Positions 1-6,846 of a DNA stretch of 7,795 nucleotides are shown here, piece after piece (within the stretch, counting starts at the first letter, position 1; every line of letters begins with the position of its first letter). Source of the stretch: Pseudomonadota bacterium (GTDB lineage Bacteria; Desulfobacterota; DSM-4660; Desulfatiglandales; B25-G16). The notes beneath the pieces are model-generated. The model did not search any database and was not told the origin of the DNA. It was given only the letters and a program-made list of their open reading frames with translations. The stretch spans positions 1-7,795 of the forward strand of contig DAOVRY010000025.1 in the NCBI GenBank assembly GCA_030633645.1, written 5' to 3'. The position numbers and the translations under genes are program-made.

Positions 1-2
1 AC

Positions 3-245
3 CTTTTTGTAAGGCCATATCTCAAAAAAATTCCACCGGATATGACCGCACCCCACTATGTGGGGTTTATGCCCCCAAACACCTGGGAATTTGCCATGTA
101 CTTGTTGAACCCCACGTCGTGGGGGGCTTCCTCCTCACAAAATAGATATGGTCTTGAGAAAACGGGCATGGTCGAATTAGATATGCCTTTCAGGCAGAGC
201 CGATGGACTCTGGCCTTGCCCATAGGACCGCATTTCCGGTATTAA
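3..245 (+). CDS. C-terminal end of an unidentified protein (partial, enters from the left edge)
   Basis: The frame is open from the left edge to a TAA at 243-245, giving about 80 residues. I do not recognise the family. The visible part is rich in Pro, Trp, Tyr and Met, contains no obvious membrane segment, and ends in an aromatic tail (PIGPHFRY). That tail could be a final beta strand, but this is speculation. Two points support a real gene. The composition looks protein-like. The stop also lies one base before the ATG of lnt, which has almost no Shine-Dalgarno sequence of its own, as expected for a translationally coupled downstream gene. Against it, the stretch contains two near-identical GC-rich palindromes read in different frames, which could instead mark a structured non-coding leader. 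An ATG at 42 is possible as a start but has no ribosome binding site, so a larger gene truncated by the window is more likely. Confidence 0.4.
   Translation, partial: LFVRPYLKKIPPDMTAPHYVGFMPPNTWEFAMYLLNPTSWGASSSQNRYGLEKTGMVELDMPFRQSRWTLALPIGPHFRY
50..66. repeat. Palindrome, first of two CCCCAC-N3-GTGGGG hairpins
   Basis: CCCCAC (51-56), a TAT loop and GTGGGG (60-65) form a perfect six-pair stem, extended to seven by A50-T66. TTTAT follows, which is too short and mixed for a canonical intrinsic terminator. The same stem recurs at 110-124 with a different loop. Confidence 0.7.
110..124. repeat. Palindrome, second of two CCCCAC-N3-GTGGGG hairpins
   Basis: CCCCAC (110-115), a GTC loop and GTGGGG (119-124) repeat the stem found 59 bases upstream. 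No T tract follows (GGCTTCC), so termination is unlikely. The two copies sit in different registers of the reading frame that covers them, so shared coding sequence does not explain the similarity. Confidence 0.7.
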
Positions 246-246
246 G

Positions 247-1773
247 ATGAACAGAATGAGCTTAAAAGATGTAGGGCTCGCAGTGCTTTCAGGGCTCATG
301 TTGACTGTCAGTTTTGCCCCTATCAACCTGGACTGGATAGTTTGGATATCCCTCATTCCCCTTCTTTTGAGCCTCAGAGACAAATCCTCAGCAATTGCGT
401 TTCAACTCGGGCTTATCGCTGGTCTTTCACACTATTTGACACTGATTTACTGGATAGTCGTAGTTCTTTCTTACTACGGAAACCTCCATCCGATTTTGAC
501 GCTCGGTGCCTTGCTCCTTCTTTGTCTCTATTTGGCACTCTACAGCGCCCTGTTTGCCCTTATCTGGAACAGTTTCAAAAAAGACCGATTATCTTCCATT
601 TGGGGAGCAATTGTCTGGGTGGCACTGGAATATGCACGGTGTCATGTAATGACCGGTTTCCCCTGGTGCCTTTTAGGGTACACCCAATATTTGAGGTTGC
701 CGCTCATACAAATATCAGATATTGCCGGTGTCTACGGCATATCCTTTGTTATAGTACTGGTAAACCTGGTACTATTCAACACAGTGCTTGGCGCTCGTAC
801 CAAAAAAAAGAAATCTGCCACCCTAGAGATAATACTTACCTCTTTTCTGATTGGTTTTATCCTTATTTACGGCTTTCATAGGGCGAAAGTGAAAGCAGAA
901 ATGAGCTCACATGGAAAGGGAATCAGGGTAGTAATTGTCCAGGGAAATATCGATCAATCTATTAAATGGAACCCGGAATTTCAAGAAAAGACAGTGGCCC
1001 TCTATACCAACCTATCCGTGGAATCTGGAGGTTTTAGACCACATCTTATTATCTGGCCTGAAACTGCTGTTCCATTTTATTTTCAGGATAACTCTCCCCT
1101 TTCAAAAGAAGTTTCTAGAGTTCCTGAAAAAACCAATTCAAAACTCCTGTTCGGTTCTCCTGCATATATAAGGGATAAAAACAGAATCCGGTACTACAAC
1201 AGGGCCTATATAATATCTGAAGATAGGGTATTTGATTACTATGATAAGGTTCACCTCGTCCCCTTCGGGGAATATGTTCCGCTCAAAAGATACCTTCCCT
1301 TTGTCCGTCGGTTAGTACCAGCCGCGGGGGACTTTTCACCCGGTCAGAACCCAAAACCAATAGGTACTCCAGACCTTCAAATTGGGGTAATTATCTGCTT
1401 TGAGGCGATCTTTCCCGATATCTCTCGAAATCACGCTACCCATGGAGCTCAGCTCTTAGTAAACCTTACCAATGACGCCTGGTTTGGTCGCACCAGCGCT
1501 CCCTACCAACATCTCAGCATGGCTGTCTTCCGGTGTGTAGAAAATGGTTTGCCCATGGCAAGGGCCGCCAATACCGGTATTAGTGCTATTATTCTTGCAA
1601 GTGGTGAGATTGTAAGTGAGAGTGAACTATTTGCGAGAGAGGTCTTACAGAAAGAACTAAATTTGAATCAGAGCAAAACATTTTATTCACAATTTGGCAA
1701 TGTTTTTGCTATACTATTATGTGCAATAACGATTCTTAGACTTTTCTGGAGATTAGGAAAAAAGAGGAGATGA
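247..1773 (+). CDS. lnt: Apolipoprotein N-acyltransferase
   Basis: Lnt is an inner-membrane enzyme that transfers an acyl chain from a phospholipid to the N-terminal cysteine of diacylated lipoproteins, the last step before Lol sorting to the outer membrane. The 508-residue length matches the family (E. coli 512). Several hydrophobic segments fill roughly residues 8-215, a nitrilase-like domain spans about 225-470, and a final membrane helix (about 482-502) ends in a basic tail. The catalytic triad is visible as E272 in WPETAVP, K334 in YYDKVHLVPFGEYVP and C384 in VIICFEAIFPD. E342 of GEYVP, also essential in the family, is present. The ATG at 247 is used; an ATG at 256 is possible, and neither has a good Shine-Dalgarno sequence, so coupling to the upstream frame (stop at 243-245) is inferred. 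It ends in TGA four bases before the prfB start. The lnt-prfB pairing is familiar from Deltaproteobacteria. Confidence 0.97.
   Translation: MNRMSLKDVGLAVLSGLMLTVSFAPINLDWIVWISLIPLLLSLRDKSSAIAFQLGLIAGLSHYLTLIYWIVVVLSYYGNLHPILTLGALLLLCLYLALYSALFALIWNSFKKDRLSSIWGAIVWVALEYARCHVMTGFPWCLLGYTQYLRLPLIQISDIAGVYGISFVIVLVNLVLFNTVLGARTKKKKSATLEIILTSFLIGFILIYGFHRAKVKAEMSSHGKGIRVVIVQGNIDQSIKWNPEFQEKTVALYTNLSVESGGFRPHLIIWPETAVPFYFQDNSPLSKEVSRVPEKTNSKLLFGSPAYIRDKNRIRYYNRAYIISEDRVFDYYDKVHLVPFGEYVPLKRYLPFVRRLVPAAGDFSPGQNPKPIGTPDLQIGVIICFEAIFPDISRNHATHGAQLLVNLTNDAWFGRTSAPYQHLSMAVFRCVENGLPMARAANTGISAIILASGEIVSESELFAREVLQKELNLNQSKTFYSQFGNVFAILLCAITILRLFWRLGKKRR
1765..1769 (+). promoter_or_regulatory. Ribosome binding site of prfB
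   Basis: AGGAG lies inside the last codons of lnt, 8 bases before the ATG at 1778. It identifies 1778, not the in-frame downstream ATG at 1830, as the prfB start. The ATG at 1830 has no comparable site. Confidence 0.8.
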
Positions 1774-1777
1774 ACCC

Positions 1778-2888
1778 ATGTTTGAGACAGACATAACAGA
1801 AACAACAGATTTCTTGAATAGGAAACTCGATGATCTATGGGAGCATCTTTGACCTCGCCAAGGCTGAAGAAAGGCTAAAAAAAATTGAAAAAATCTTATC
1901 TAAGACGGATTTCTGGCAAAATAACCACCTTGAGGCAACAGGGCTGAGCCAGGAAAGAGGCTTTCTGAGTAATCAAATAGATCAGTGGCACCGATACAAA
2001 AACGAGTTAGAAGAGCTCGACATCTTAACCAAGGTAGCCCAGGAAGAAAATGACCACGATTCGTTGGTCGATTTAGGAAAAGACCTTCTAGAGCTAAAAA
2101 GAGAGATAGAGCGCTACGAGCTTCAGACACTGCTCGGAGATAAAGATGACAAAAGAAATGCAATCGTAGCCATCAATGCAGGTGCAGGGGGAACAGAGGC
2201 CCAAGACTGGGTGGAAATGCTCTTGAGGCTTTATCTCAAGTGGACTGAGTCGAGAAAGATGAAGACCCAAATTGTTGACCAGTTACCTGGAGACGAGGCA
2301 GGCATAAAAAACGTTACCCTTACGGTGAGTGGCCCTTATGCATATGGTTACCTGAAATCTGAAGATGGCATTCACCGGATGGTACGGATCTCCCCCTTTG
2401 ATGCCAGTGGGCGAAGACATACCTCCTTTGCATCAGTCTCTGTCTTGCCAGAAATCGAAGATGACATCGCCATACGGATAAATGAAAAGGATATCAGGGT
2501 TGAAACCTTCAGGGCGAGCGGTCCAGGCGGACAGCACGTTAACAAGACCAGCTCCGCTGTAAGGATTACTCACCTACCTACCAGTATAGTTGTTCAGTGC
2601 CAGAATGAAAAATCTCAGCACAGAAACAAGGAACTGGCACTCAAGATTCTCAAAGCACGCTTATATGGGCTGGAAAAGGAGAAACAGAATAGGGAAAAAC
2701 AGCTCAGACATCAATCCCAGAAAAACATAGCATGGGGAAACCAAATAAGATCTTACGTATTTAACCCTTACCAGCTCGTAAAAGACCACCGGACCAACCT
2801 TGAGATTGGGGATATTGAAAGGGTCATGAATGGGGATATTGACATATTAATTGATGCCTACCTCAAATGGCTCCAGAATCAAAAATAA
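1778..2888 (+). CDS. prfB: Peptide chain release factor 2, programmed +1 frameshift
   Basis: RF2 reads UGA and UAA stop codons in the ribosomal A site and triggers peptide release. Translation starts at ATG 1778 with MFETDITETT, which shares the MFE start of E. coli RF2. It runs 24 codons to CTT and meets TGA at 1850-1852. A +1 shift that skips T1850 continues with GAC at 1851 and gives 369 residues (E. coli 365). The SPF stop-codon recognition tripeptide lies at residues 205-207 and the peptidyl-hydrolysis GGQ at 250-252 (SGPGGQHVNK), the same numbers as in E. coli. The helical N-terminal domain and the C-terminal NEKSQHRNKELA region are intact. The gene ends in TAA. The TGA is regulation, not damage: low RF2 favours shifting, high RF2 favours termination. 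prfB follows lnt by four bases and is convergent with the amidase gene. Confidence 0.97.
1839..1853 (+). promoter_or_regulatory. prfB programmed +1 frameshift site
   Basis: The elements are GGGAG (1839-1843, Shine-Dalgarno-like), a three-base CAT spacer, the CTT slippery codon (1847-1849), then TGA (1850-1852) followed by C. This matches the E. coli prfB layout, in which an SD-like AGGGGG lies three bases before CTT TGA C. The anti-SD of the translating ribosome pairs with the purine run, and peptidyl-tRNA-Leu slips from CUU to UUU while UGA is slowly decoded. The mechanism is known from E. coli; its use here is inferred from the conserved layout and from the RF2 homology that resumes exactly in the +1 frame. 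Confidence 0.95.
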
Positions 2889-2894
2889 TATACC

Positions 2895-4634
2895 CTATCC
2901 TCCCTTATACGCCAATTCCATATCCTTTATGTATGAGTCGATACCCTTCACTATGCCGGAAGCAGTCCTCTTGAGATAGTCCTCAGTACAGAGGCGTTTG
3001 TTTTCAGTCCGATTCGTAATATATCCTACCTCTACCAGGATTGCAGGCATCTCAGCACCAATCAGGACATAGAACGGGGCCTGTCTTACACCCCTGTTGT
3101 GAACTCCTTTGTATCTCGTACGCAACTCTTTCACCAGACCTTTTTGCACAAATCCCGCCAGCCTGCTCGATTCGTTTATCTTTGTATTCAGCATGAGGTC
3201 ATTCAAAATCATCTGGAGGTCACCTATGTTCTTTGTAGAGGTAGCATTTTCTCTTGCAGCTAAATTCATGGCATCTTCGTCTAAGGCGATATTCAAAATA
3301 TATGTCTCTACCCCGCTAATTCTCCTATCCCTATGGGCGTTTGTATGGAGAGAGATAAACAGATCCCCCTTTTTCATGTTGGCAATTGCAGTGCGATCTT
3401 CCAGTGGCAAAAATACATCACTTTTCCTGGTGAGGACTACCTCGCATCTGAGCTCTCGCCTCACTTTCTCTGCCACTAATCGTGCAAGCTTAAGCATGAG
3501 ATCCTTCTCTCGTACGCCATTTCTCCCTATCGCCCCCGGATCTTTTCCGCCATGGCCTGCATCGATTATGATCCTCTTCACGCCAAGGCCTAATTGCTTG
3601 GCCAGAGAGATTCCTTTTTGACTATCTTTCGGTCGTTCATGTCTTTTCGGAGTTCCTGGGGCAACTCCTTTCCTTTCTGGTCTCAGTTGCCGATGTTCAC
3701 CCTGAACATCAACAACGATTCGAAAGGGATCATAAAGATGAAAGATCTTGTAGCTTTCCATATTGTCAATATCGAGGACAACCCGTACCGTCTTTGTGTT
3801 GTACTGAGCAGCGCGGGCCCTTCGCAACAAGCCATCCTTTATGGGTACAGAACTCTCTATATCCTTGCTAATACGGGCATTGCGGAGATCAACAAAGAGC
3901 CGTCTTGGCTTCTTAAGACTGGGGTCCTTTTTTAGGAGGTGCTCCTTGTATGTGACTTGATCGTCCAAATCCACAACTACTCTCGTGTAGGTTGGGGTTG
4001 ACCAGTGTCTGATATTCTCCACTGAGACCAATTTCTTTTTCTTGGCTGCAGCCTTCTTACAGGTTTCTCTGGCTATTCTCTTTTTCCCCAAAACACGTTC
4101 CAGCTCATCCATCTTCTTAGATGCTTTAAGGCGTGCATCTCCACTCGGGAATTTTACCTCCACCTTGAGAAATTCAACATACGCCTGCATGGGATCCTTT
4201 TTATCTCTGTAAAAGATCTCCCCCAGCCGGTATTGGGCATCATCAGCCAGATTGTGGTCTTTGTATCTCTTAACCAGCTCTCGATAAAGTGATATTGCCC
4301 TGTCTATGTCAGAATCCCTCGATGAATACCGATAGAGGTAAGCCCAAAGCTCCCCAGCCCCAAACAGAGCGCGCGCTGCCTCGCCCGTATTGGGGAAGGT
4401 TTTGTAAACCTTTTCATATCTTCTTATGCATCTCTCCCAATTATGCCGATACTTTTTCTTAGCCGGAGATTCATAGAGTTGTTTTGTGCACACCCGAGCC
4501 TTTTGCAAAAGAAGGGGAGCAGAATGGGGCAAGGCGATAGCTGCTTGCTGAAAGGGGGTGAAAAAAAGGACAATGAAAGGACATAAGAGAAAAGGAGTCA
4601 GCACATACTTTACCTGTATCAATCTGCGGATCAT
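2895..4634 (-). CDS. Periplasmic N-acetylmuramoyl-L-alanine amidase with TPR-like, AMIN and Amidase_3 domains
   Basis: This zinc amidase (AmiC/AmiB class) cleaves the bond between MurNAc and the stem peptide of peptidoglycan, typically for daughter-cell separation. From ATG 4634 it has 579 residues. A signal peptide comes first (basic MIRRLIQVK, then a hydrophobic stretch to about residue 35). TPR-like helices span about 55-180, an AMIN localisation domain about 203-312, a linker rich in Lys, Arg and Pro about 313-350, and Amidase_3 about 352-575. Zinc and catalytic residues are present: H361 (DAGHGG), E376 (REKD), H430 (SLHTNA) and E535 (VEVGYITN). Extending to TTG 4682 adds 16 residues before the signal peptide without any Shine-Dalgarno, so I prefer 4634, although its GAGAGG sits a rather long 15 bases upstream. 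It is the last gene of the minus-strand operon, follows lapB by 63 bases and ends in TAG. The N-terminal TPR region is absent from E. coli AmiABC. Confidence 0.93.
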   Translation of the reverse strand: MIRRLIQVKYVLTPFLLCPFIVLFFTPFQQAAIALPHSAPLLLQKARVCTKQLYESPAKKKYRHNWERCIRRYEKVYKTFPNTGEAARALFGAGELWAYLYRYSSRDSDIDRAISLYRELVKRYKDHNLADDAQYRLGEIFYRDKKDPMQAYVEFLKVEVKFPSGDARLKASKKMDELERVLGKKRIARETCKKAAAKKKKLVSVENIRHWSTPTYTRVVVDLDDQVTYKEHLLKKDPSLKKPRRLFVDLRNARISKDIESSVPIKDGLLRRARAAQYNTKTVRVVLDIDNMESYKIFHLYDPFRIVVDVQGEHRQLRPERKGVAPGTPKRHERPKDSQKGISLAKQLGLGVKRIIIDAGHGGKDPGAIGRNGVREKDLMLKLARLVAEKVRRELRCEVVLTRKSDVFLPLEDRTAIANMKKGDLFISLHTNAHRDRRISGVETYILNIALDEDAMNLAARENATSTKNIGDLQMILNDLMLNTKINESSRLAGFVQKGLVKELRTRYKGVHNRGVRQAPFYVLIGAEMPAILVEVGYITNRTENKRLCTEDYLKRTASGIVKGIDSYIKDMELAYKGG

Positions 4635-4697
4635 TTGATATCTTTGGTGCCTCTCGTGAAACAGCACACGATCGTTGAACAAGGGGAATGGGCAAAT

Positions 4698-5909
4698 CTA
4701 AGAAGGTAGTTGTCCATTTGATACGTCATATGAAGACGGCTCTATAATTCTCATTGAATCCCATTTCAGGCACTGCGGGCACTTCCAAACAAGCCTGTCT
4801 GGCCGGTATCCACAGTTGCCACATTGAAACTGTACAAAAGGAAAATCCAGCGTTAAGAGAAGACTCTTATAGGCCTTAATGGCCTCTTCATTTCTTCCTT
4901 CTTCCAAAAGCATTTCACCCATAAACCTCCTTGCATCCAAAAAGGAGGGGACCGATTTGATCGCCTCTCTCACGTGATCGAGGGCAGAATCTGTTTCTCC
5001 CTCTTTGTAAAGGTACCTGGCCAGAGCCAACTGGGTGGATGCATCAGAATTCTTTTGAGCAACCTCTTTCAAAAAGTCCCCTACGGGTTGAGGGTTTTCC
5101 ATCTTTGCATATGCCCTTTCCAGCCTCTGATAGGCAAGAAAAGTAAACTGAGGAGCCACATCCACTACCTTCTTCCATTTAGCAAGAGCGGCTTTGTGCT
5201 CTTGCTGAGCAGAGTAAAGATCCCCCAGGTGAAGATAGGCATCAACACACCTATCAAAGATAGAGATGGCCTTTTTGTAAGATTTCTCCGCACCTGCAAT
5301 ATCGCCATCCTTTTCATAGACCTTCCCAAGCTCGGTTTGGTGATGTGCCAGGATATGCCTGTGATTCCCTTTAACTAACTTTGAAATGGCTTGCCTGGCC
5401 TTAAAGGCCTTTTCCCAATCATGCATATCTTCATAAATCCGCTCGATCTGTTCATGGGCCTCTACATTATTGGATTCACTATCAATAACTTCCTGAAAGG
5501 CAGACACAGCACGATTTAGAAAGCCACCTCTCTTATAGTCTAATCCGAGATCAAAGATCGCTCTCAACCTTACGGCCCCGTCCAGATTGGGCCTTAAAAT
5601 AATCCCCTGTCGTATCTTGATGGCCCTATCAATATCCCCCTTGGAGCTATAAAGATTGGCCAAAGCAACATAGGTCTCAATCGTACCTGAATTGATCTGC
5701 ACTGATTTTGTAAATTGTTCAATAGCCTGATCCGGCTCATTCGATAGTATATGTTGAACGCCCTGAAAAAAGGCCTCATCTCCCCTGTCCAGTTTTCTCC
5801 TGATCTTTTCTGCACCTCTCCATCTCATAAGCCTATCTGCAATAAGACCTGCAACAAAGGCCAGGACTAACCAAATAGCAAATCTCACCCCTGGTAAATC
5901 AAATAACAA
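4698..5909 (-). CDS. lapB: Lipopolysaccharide assembly protein B (TPR protein with rubredoxin-like zinc ribbon)
   Basis: LapB (YciM) is anchored in the inner membrane with cytoplasmic TPRs. In E. coli it recruits LpxC to the FtsH protease, limiting lipid A synthesis, and helps assemble the lipopolysaccharide machinery. This 403-residue protein has one N-terminal membrane helix (about 9-27), a series of TPR motifs from about 40 to 355, and a C-terminal ribbon with C363, C366, C377 and C380. The CxxC-10-CxxC spacing equals that of E. coli LapB (389 residues). A 14-residue tail follows. The start is TTG at 5909, supported by GGGAGG nine bases upstream and by the membrane helix beginning directly after it. 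The nearby ATG at 5926 is out of frame. The gene lies 44 bases after lapA, the same lapA-lapB order as in enterobacteria, and ends in TAG. The function is taken from the family. Whether this organism degrades LpxC this way is not shown. Confidence 0.94.
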   Translation of the reverse strand: MLFDLPGVRFAIWLVLAFVAGLIADRLMRWRGAEKIRRKLDRGDEAFFQGVQHILSNEPDQAIEQFTKSVQINSGTIETYVALANLYSSKGDIDRAIKIRQGIILRPNLDGAVRLRAIFDLGLDYKRGGFLNRAVSAFQEVIDSESNNVEAHEQIERIYEDMHDWEKAFKARQAISKLVKGNHRHILAHHQTELGKVYEKDGDIAGAEKSYKKAISIFDRCVDAYLHLGDLYSAQQEHKAALAKWKKVVDVAPQFTFLAYQRLERAYAKMENPQPVGDFLKEVAQKNSDASTQLALARYLYKEGETDSALDHVREAIKSVPSFLDARRFMGEMLLEEGRNEEAIKAYKSLLLTLDFPFVQFQCGNCGYRPDRLVWKCPQCLKWDSMRIIEPSSYDVSNGQLPS

Positions 5910-5918
5910 GTAATCGTT

Positions 5919-5924
5919 CCTCCC
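5919..5924 (-). promoter_or_regulatory. Ribosome binding site deciding the lapB TTG start
   Basis: On the minus strand GGGAGG lies 9 bases before TTG 5909. It supports the non-ATG start, since no in-frame ATG or GTG precedes the membrane helix at a usable distance. Confidence 0.75.
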
Positions 5925-5953
5925 ATACCAAAATCAATGCTTCTTCTTACTGC

Positions 5954-6316
5954 CTACGAGGCATTCTCCTGATCTATCTCTACAAGGGCCGTATCCTCTG
6001 TCTTTTCCTCGACAATGGGCAAGTTTCTGTAAGAATTCAGCTCTTTGTCTTTTTCCGAGTTCTCCTTTGAAAGCCGCCTTATTTCCCTCTTTAGTCGAAA
6101 CCGCTCAAATATACCCAAAAATCCTGCTACAAAAATACCAATGAGGAACGCAATGATCACCACTAAATAGAAGGGTATTAGCGAAGTTTTGTGGGTCCAA
6201 AAAAGCAGATCTACCCTCAGTGTCAGTGTCTTGGACAATTGCTCAAGGTTCTCAACAACAATTATTACAATCAGCAACATCACCAAAATGCTTACAATAG
6301 CCTTTACGTGCCTCAT
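5954..6316 (-). CDS. lapA: Lipopolysaccharide assembly protein A (LapA domain, DUF1049)
   Basis: LapA is a small inner-membrane protein that works with LapB in lipopolysaccharide assembly and in control of LpxC in E. coli. This protein has 120 residues (E. coli 102). It shows two membrane helices, about 4-22 (KAIVSILVMLLIVIIVV) and about 46-69 (IPFYLVVIIAFLIGIFVAG), separated by a short loop. A charged, probably coiled-coil segment follows at about 72-95 (FRLKREIRRLSKENSEKDKE), then an acidic tail. This helix-loop-helix-coil layout, and its place directly upstream of lapB, identify it better than sequence identity alone. ATG 6316 has a perfect AGGAGG five bases upstream (6322-6327), the best ribosome binding site in the operon. 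It ends in TAG. The acidic extension beyond about residue 100 is longer than in E. coli. Confidence 0.88.
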   Translation of the reverse strand: MRHVKAIVSILVMLLIVIIVVENLEQLSKTLTLRVDLLFWTHKTSLIPFYLVVIIAFLIGIFVAGFLGIFERFRLKREIRRLSKENSEKDKELNSYRNLPIVEEKTEDTALVEIDQENAS

Positions 6317-6351
6317 AAGATCCTCCTATTCTCCTAGAATATCAACAACGC

Positions 6352-6837
6352 CTAACACTGTTTGAAAAAAGGTAATAGTTTCTGGTAGGTAGTATGTATA
6401 TGCTCAGGAATAACCCGCACCTCTTCAAGTACCGTCATATAGTTAGTATCACCGCTCCATCGCGGAACAATGTGAAAATGGATATGGTCCTCTACCCCTG
6501 CCCCTGCCGCTTTGCCGAGGTTCATACCAACGTTAAATCCGTCTGGACTCATAACCTCCTTGAGGGCATCGATAGACTTTTCCACCACAGTTATGAGGTT
6601 GAGCTTCTCCTCTGGTAGAAGGGAATTCAATGTGGAAACGTGCCGCACTGGGGCAATCAACAGATGGCCGTTTATATAGGGAAACCTGTTCATAAGAACA
6701 ATGCTCCGGTCGCCAATGAATAGAATTAGTCTCTCTTCATCACGACTCCGATCATCAGCAGGACAAAATATGCACTCACCGCACACATCACCAGAACCGA
6801 CGTATTCCATGCGCCAGGGCGCCCAAAGAACCTTCAT
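6352..6837 (-). CDS. HIT family nucleotide hydrolase/phosphorylase (diadenosine polyphosphate type)
   Basis: HIT proteins act on the alpha-phosphate of nucleotides through a histidine triad. This 161-residue protein has the triad H118-I-H120-F-H122 (HIHFHIVPRW), in which the middle histidine is the expected nucleophile. The N-terminal LWAPWRMEYV and the cysteine cluster C19-GE-C22-IF-C25 mark the branch related to mycobacterial Ap4A phosphorylase and to bacterial HIT hydrolases with a structural zinc. Conserved HIT motifs NRFPYINGHLLIAPVRH (50-66) and GFNVGMNLGKAAGAGVEDH (100-118) are present. ATG 6837 is chosen because GAGG lies seven bases upstream; a GTG codon directly before it (6840) would leave only four bases. 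That GAGG overlaps the TGA of the phosphodiesterase, suggesting translational coupling. The exact substrate (Ap4A, ADP or AMP derivatives) cannot be told from sequence. It ends in TAG. Confidence 0.92.
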   Translation of the reverse strand: MKVLWAPWRMEYVGSGDVCGECIFCPADDRSRDEERLILFIGDRSIVLMNRFPYINGHLLIAPVRHVSTLNSLLPEEKLNLITVVEKSIDALKEVMSPDGFNVGMNLGKAAGAGVEDHIHFHIVPRWSGDTNYMTVLEEVRVIPEHIHTTYQKLLPFFKQC

Positions 6838-6846
6838 CACATAACC

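Noticed and set aside
50..66. First hairpin as an intrinsic terminator
   Set aside because: It is followed by TTTATGCCC and not by a run of T, and the second copy has no T run at all.
342..881. A 179-codon open frame on the plus strand overlapping lnt
   Set aside because: It lies wholly inside lnt in another frame, has no ribosome binding site or recognisable motifs, and lnt has its full catalytic signature.
1830..1832. ATG at 1830 as the start of prfB
   Set aside because: It overlaps the frameshift cassette in the wrong context and lacks a ribosome binding site. The true N-terminus MFETDI at 1778 matches known RF2 proteins.
1850..1852. In-frame TGA in prfB read as a nonsense mutation or pseudogene
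   Set aside because: The slippery CTT, the SD-like element at the right distance and intact downstream SPF and GGQ motifs show programmed recoding.
3109..3621. A 170-codon open frame on the plus strand opposite the amidase
   Set aside because: It is antisense to the conserved Amidase_3 domain, and its Ser/Phe/Arg-rich composition is typical of a complementary-strand shadow.
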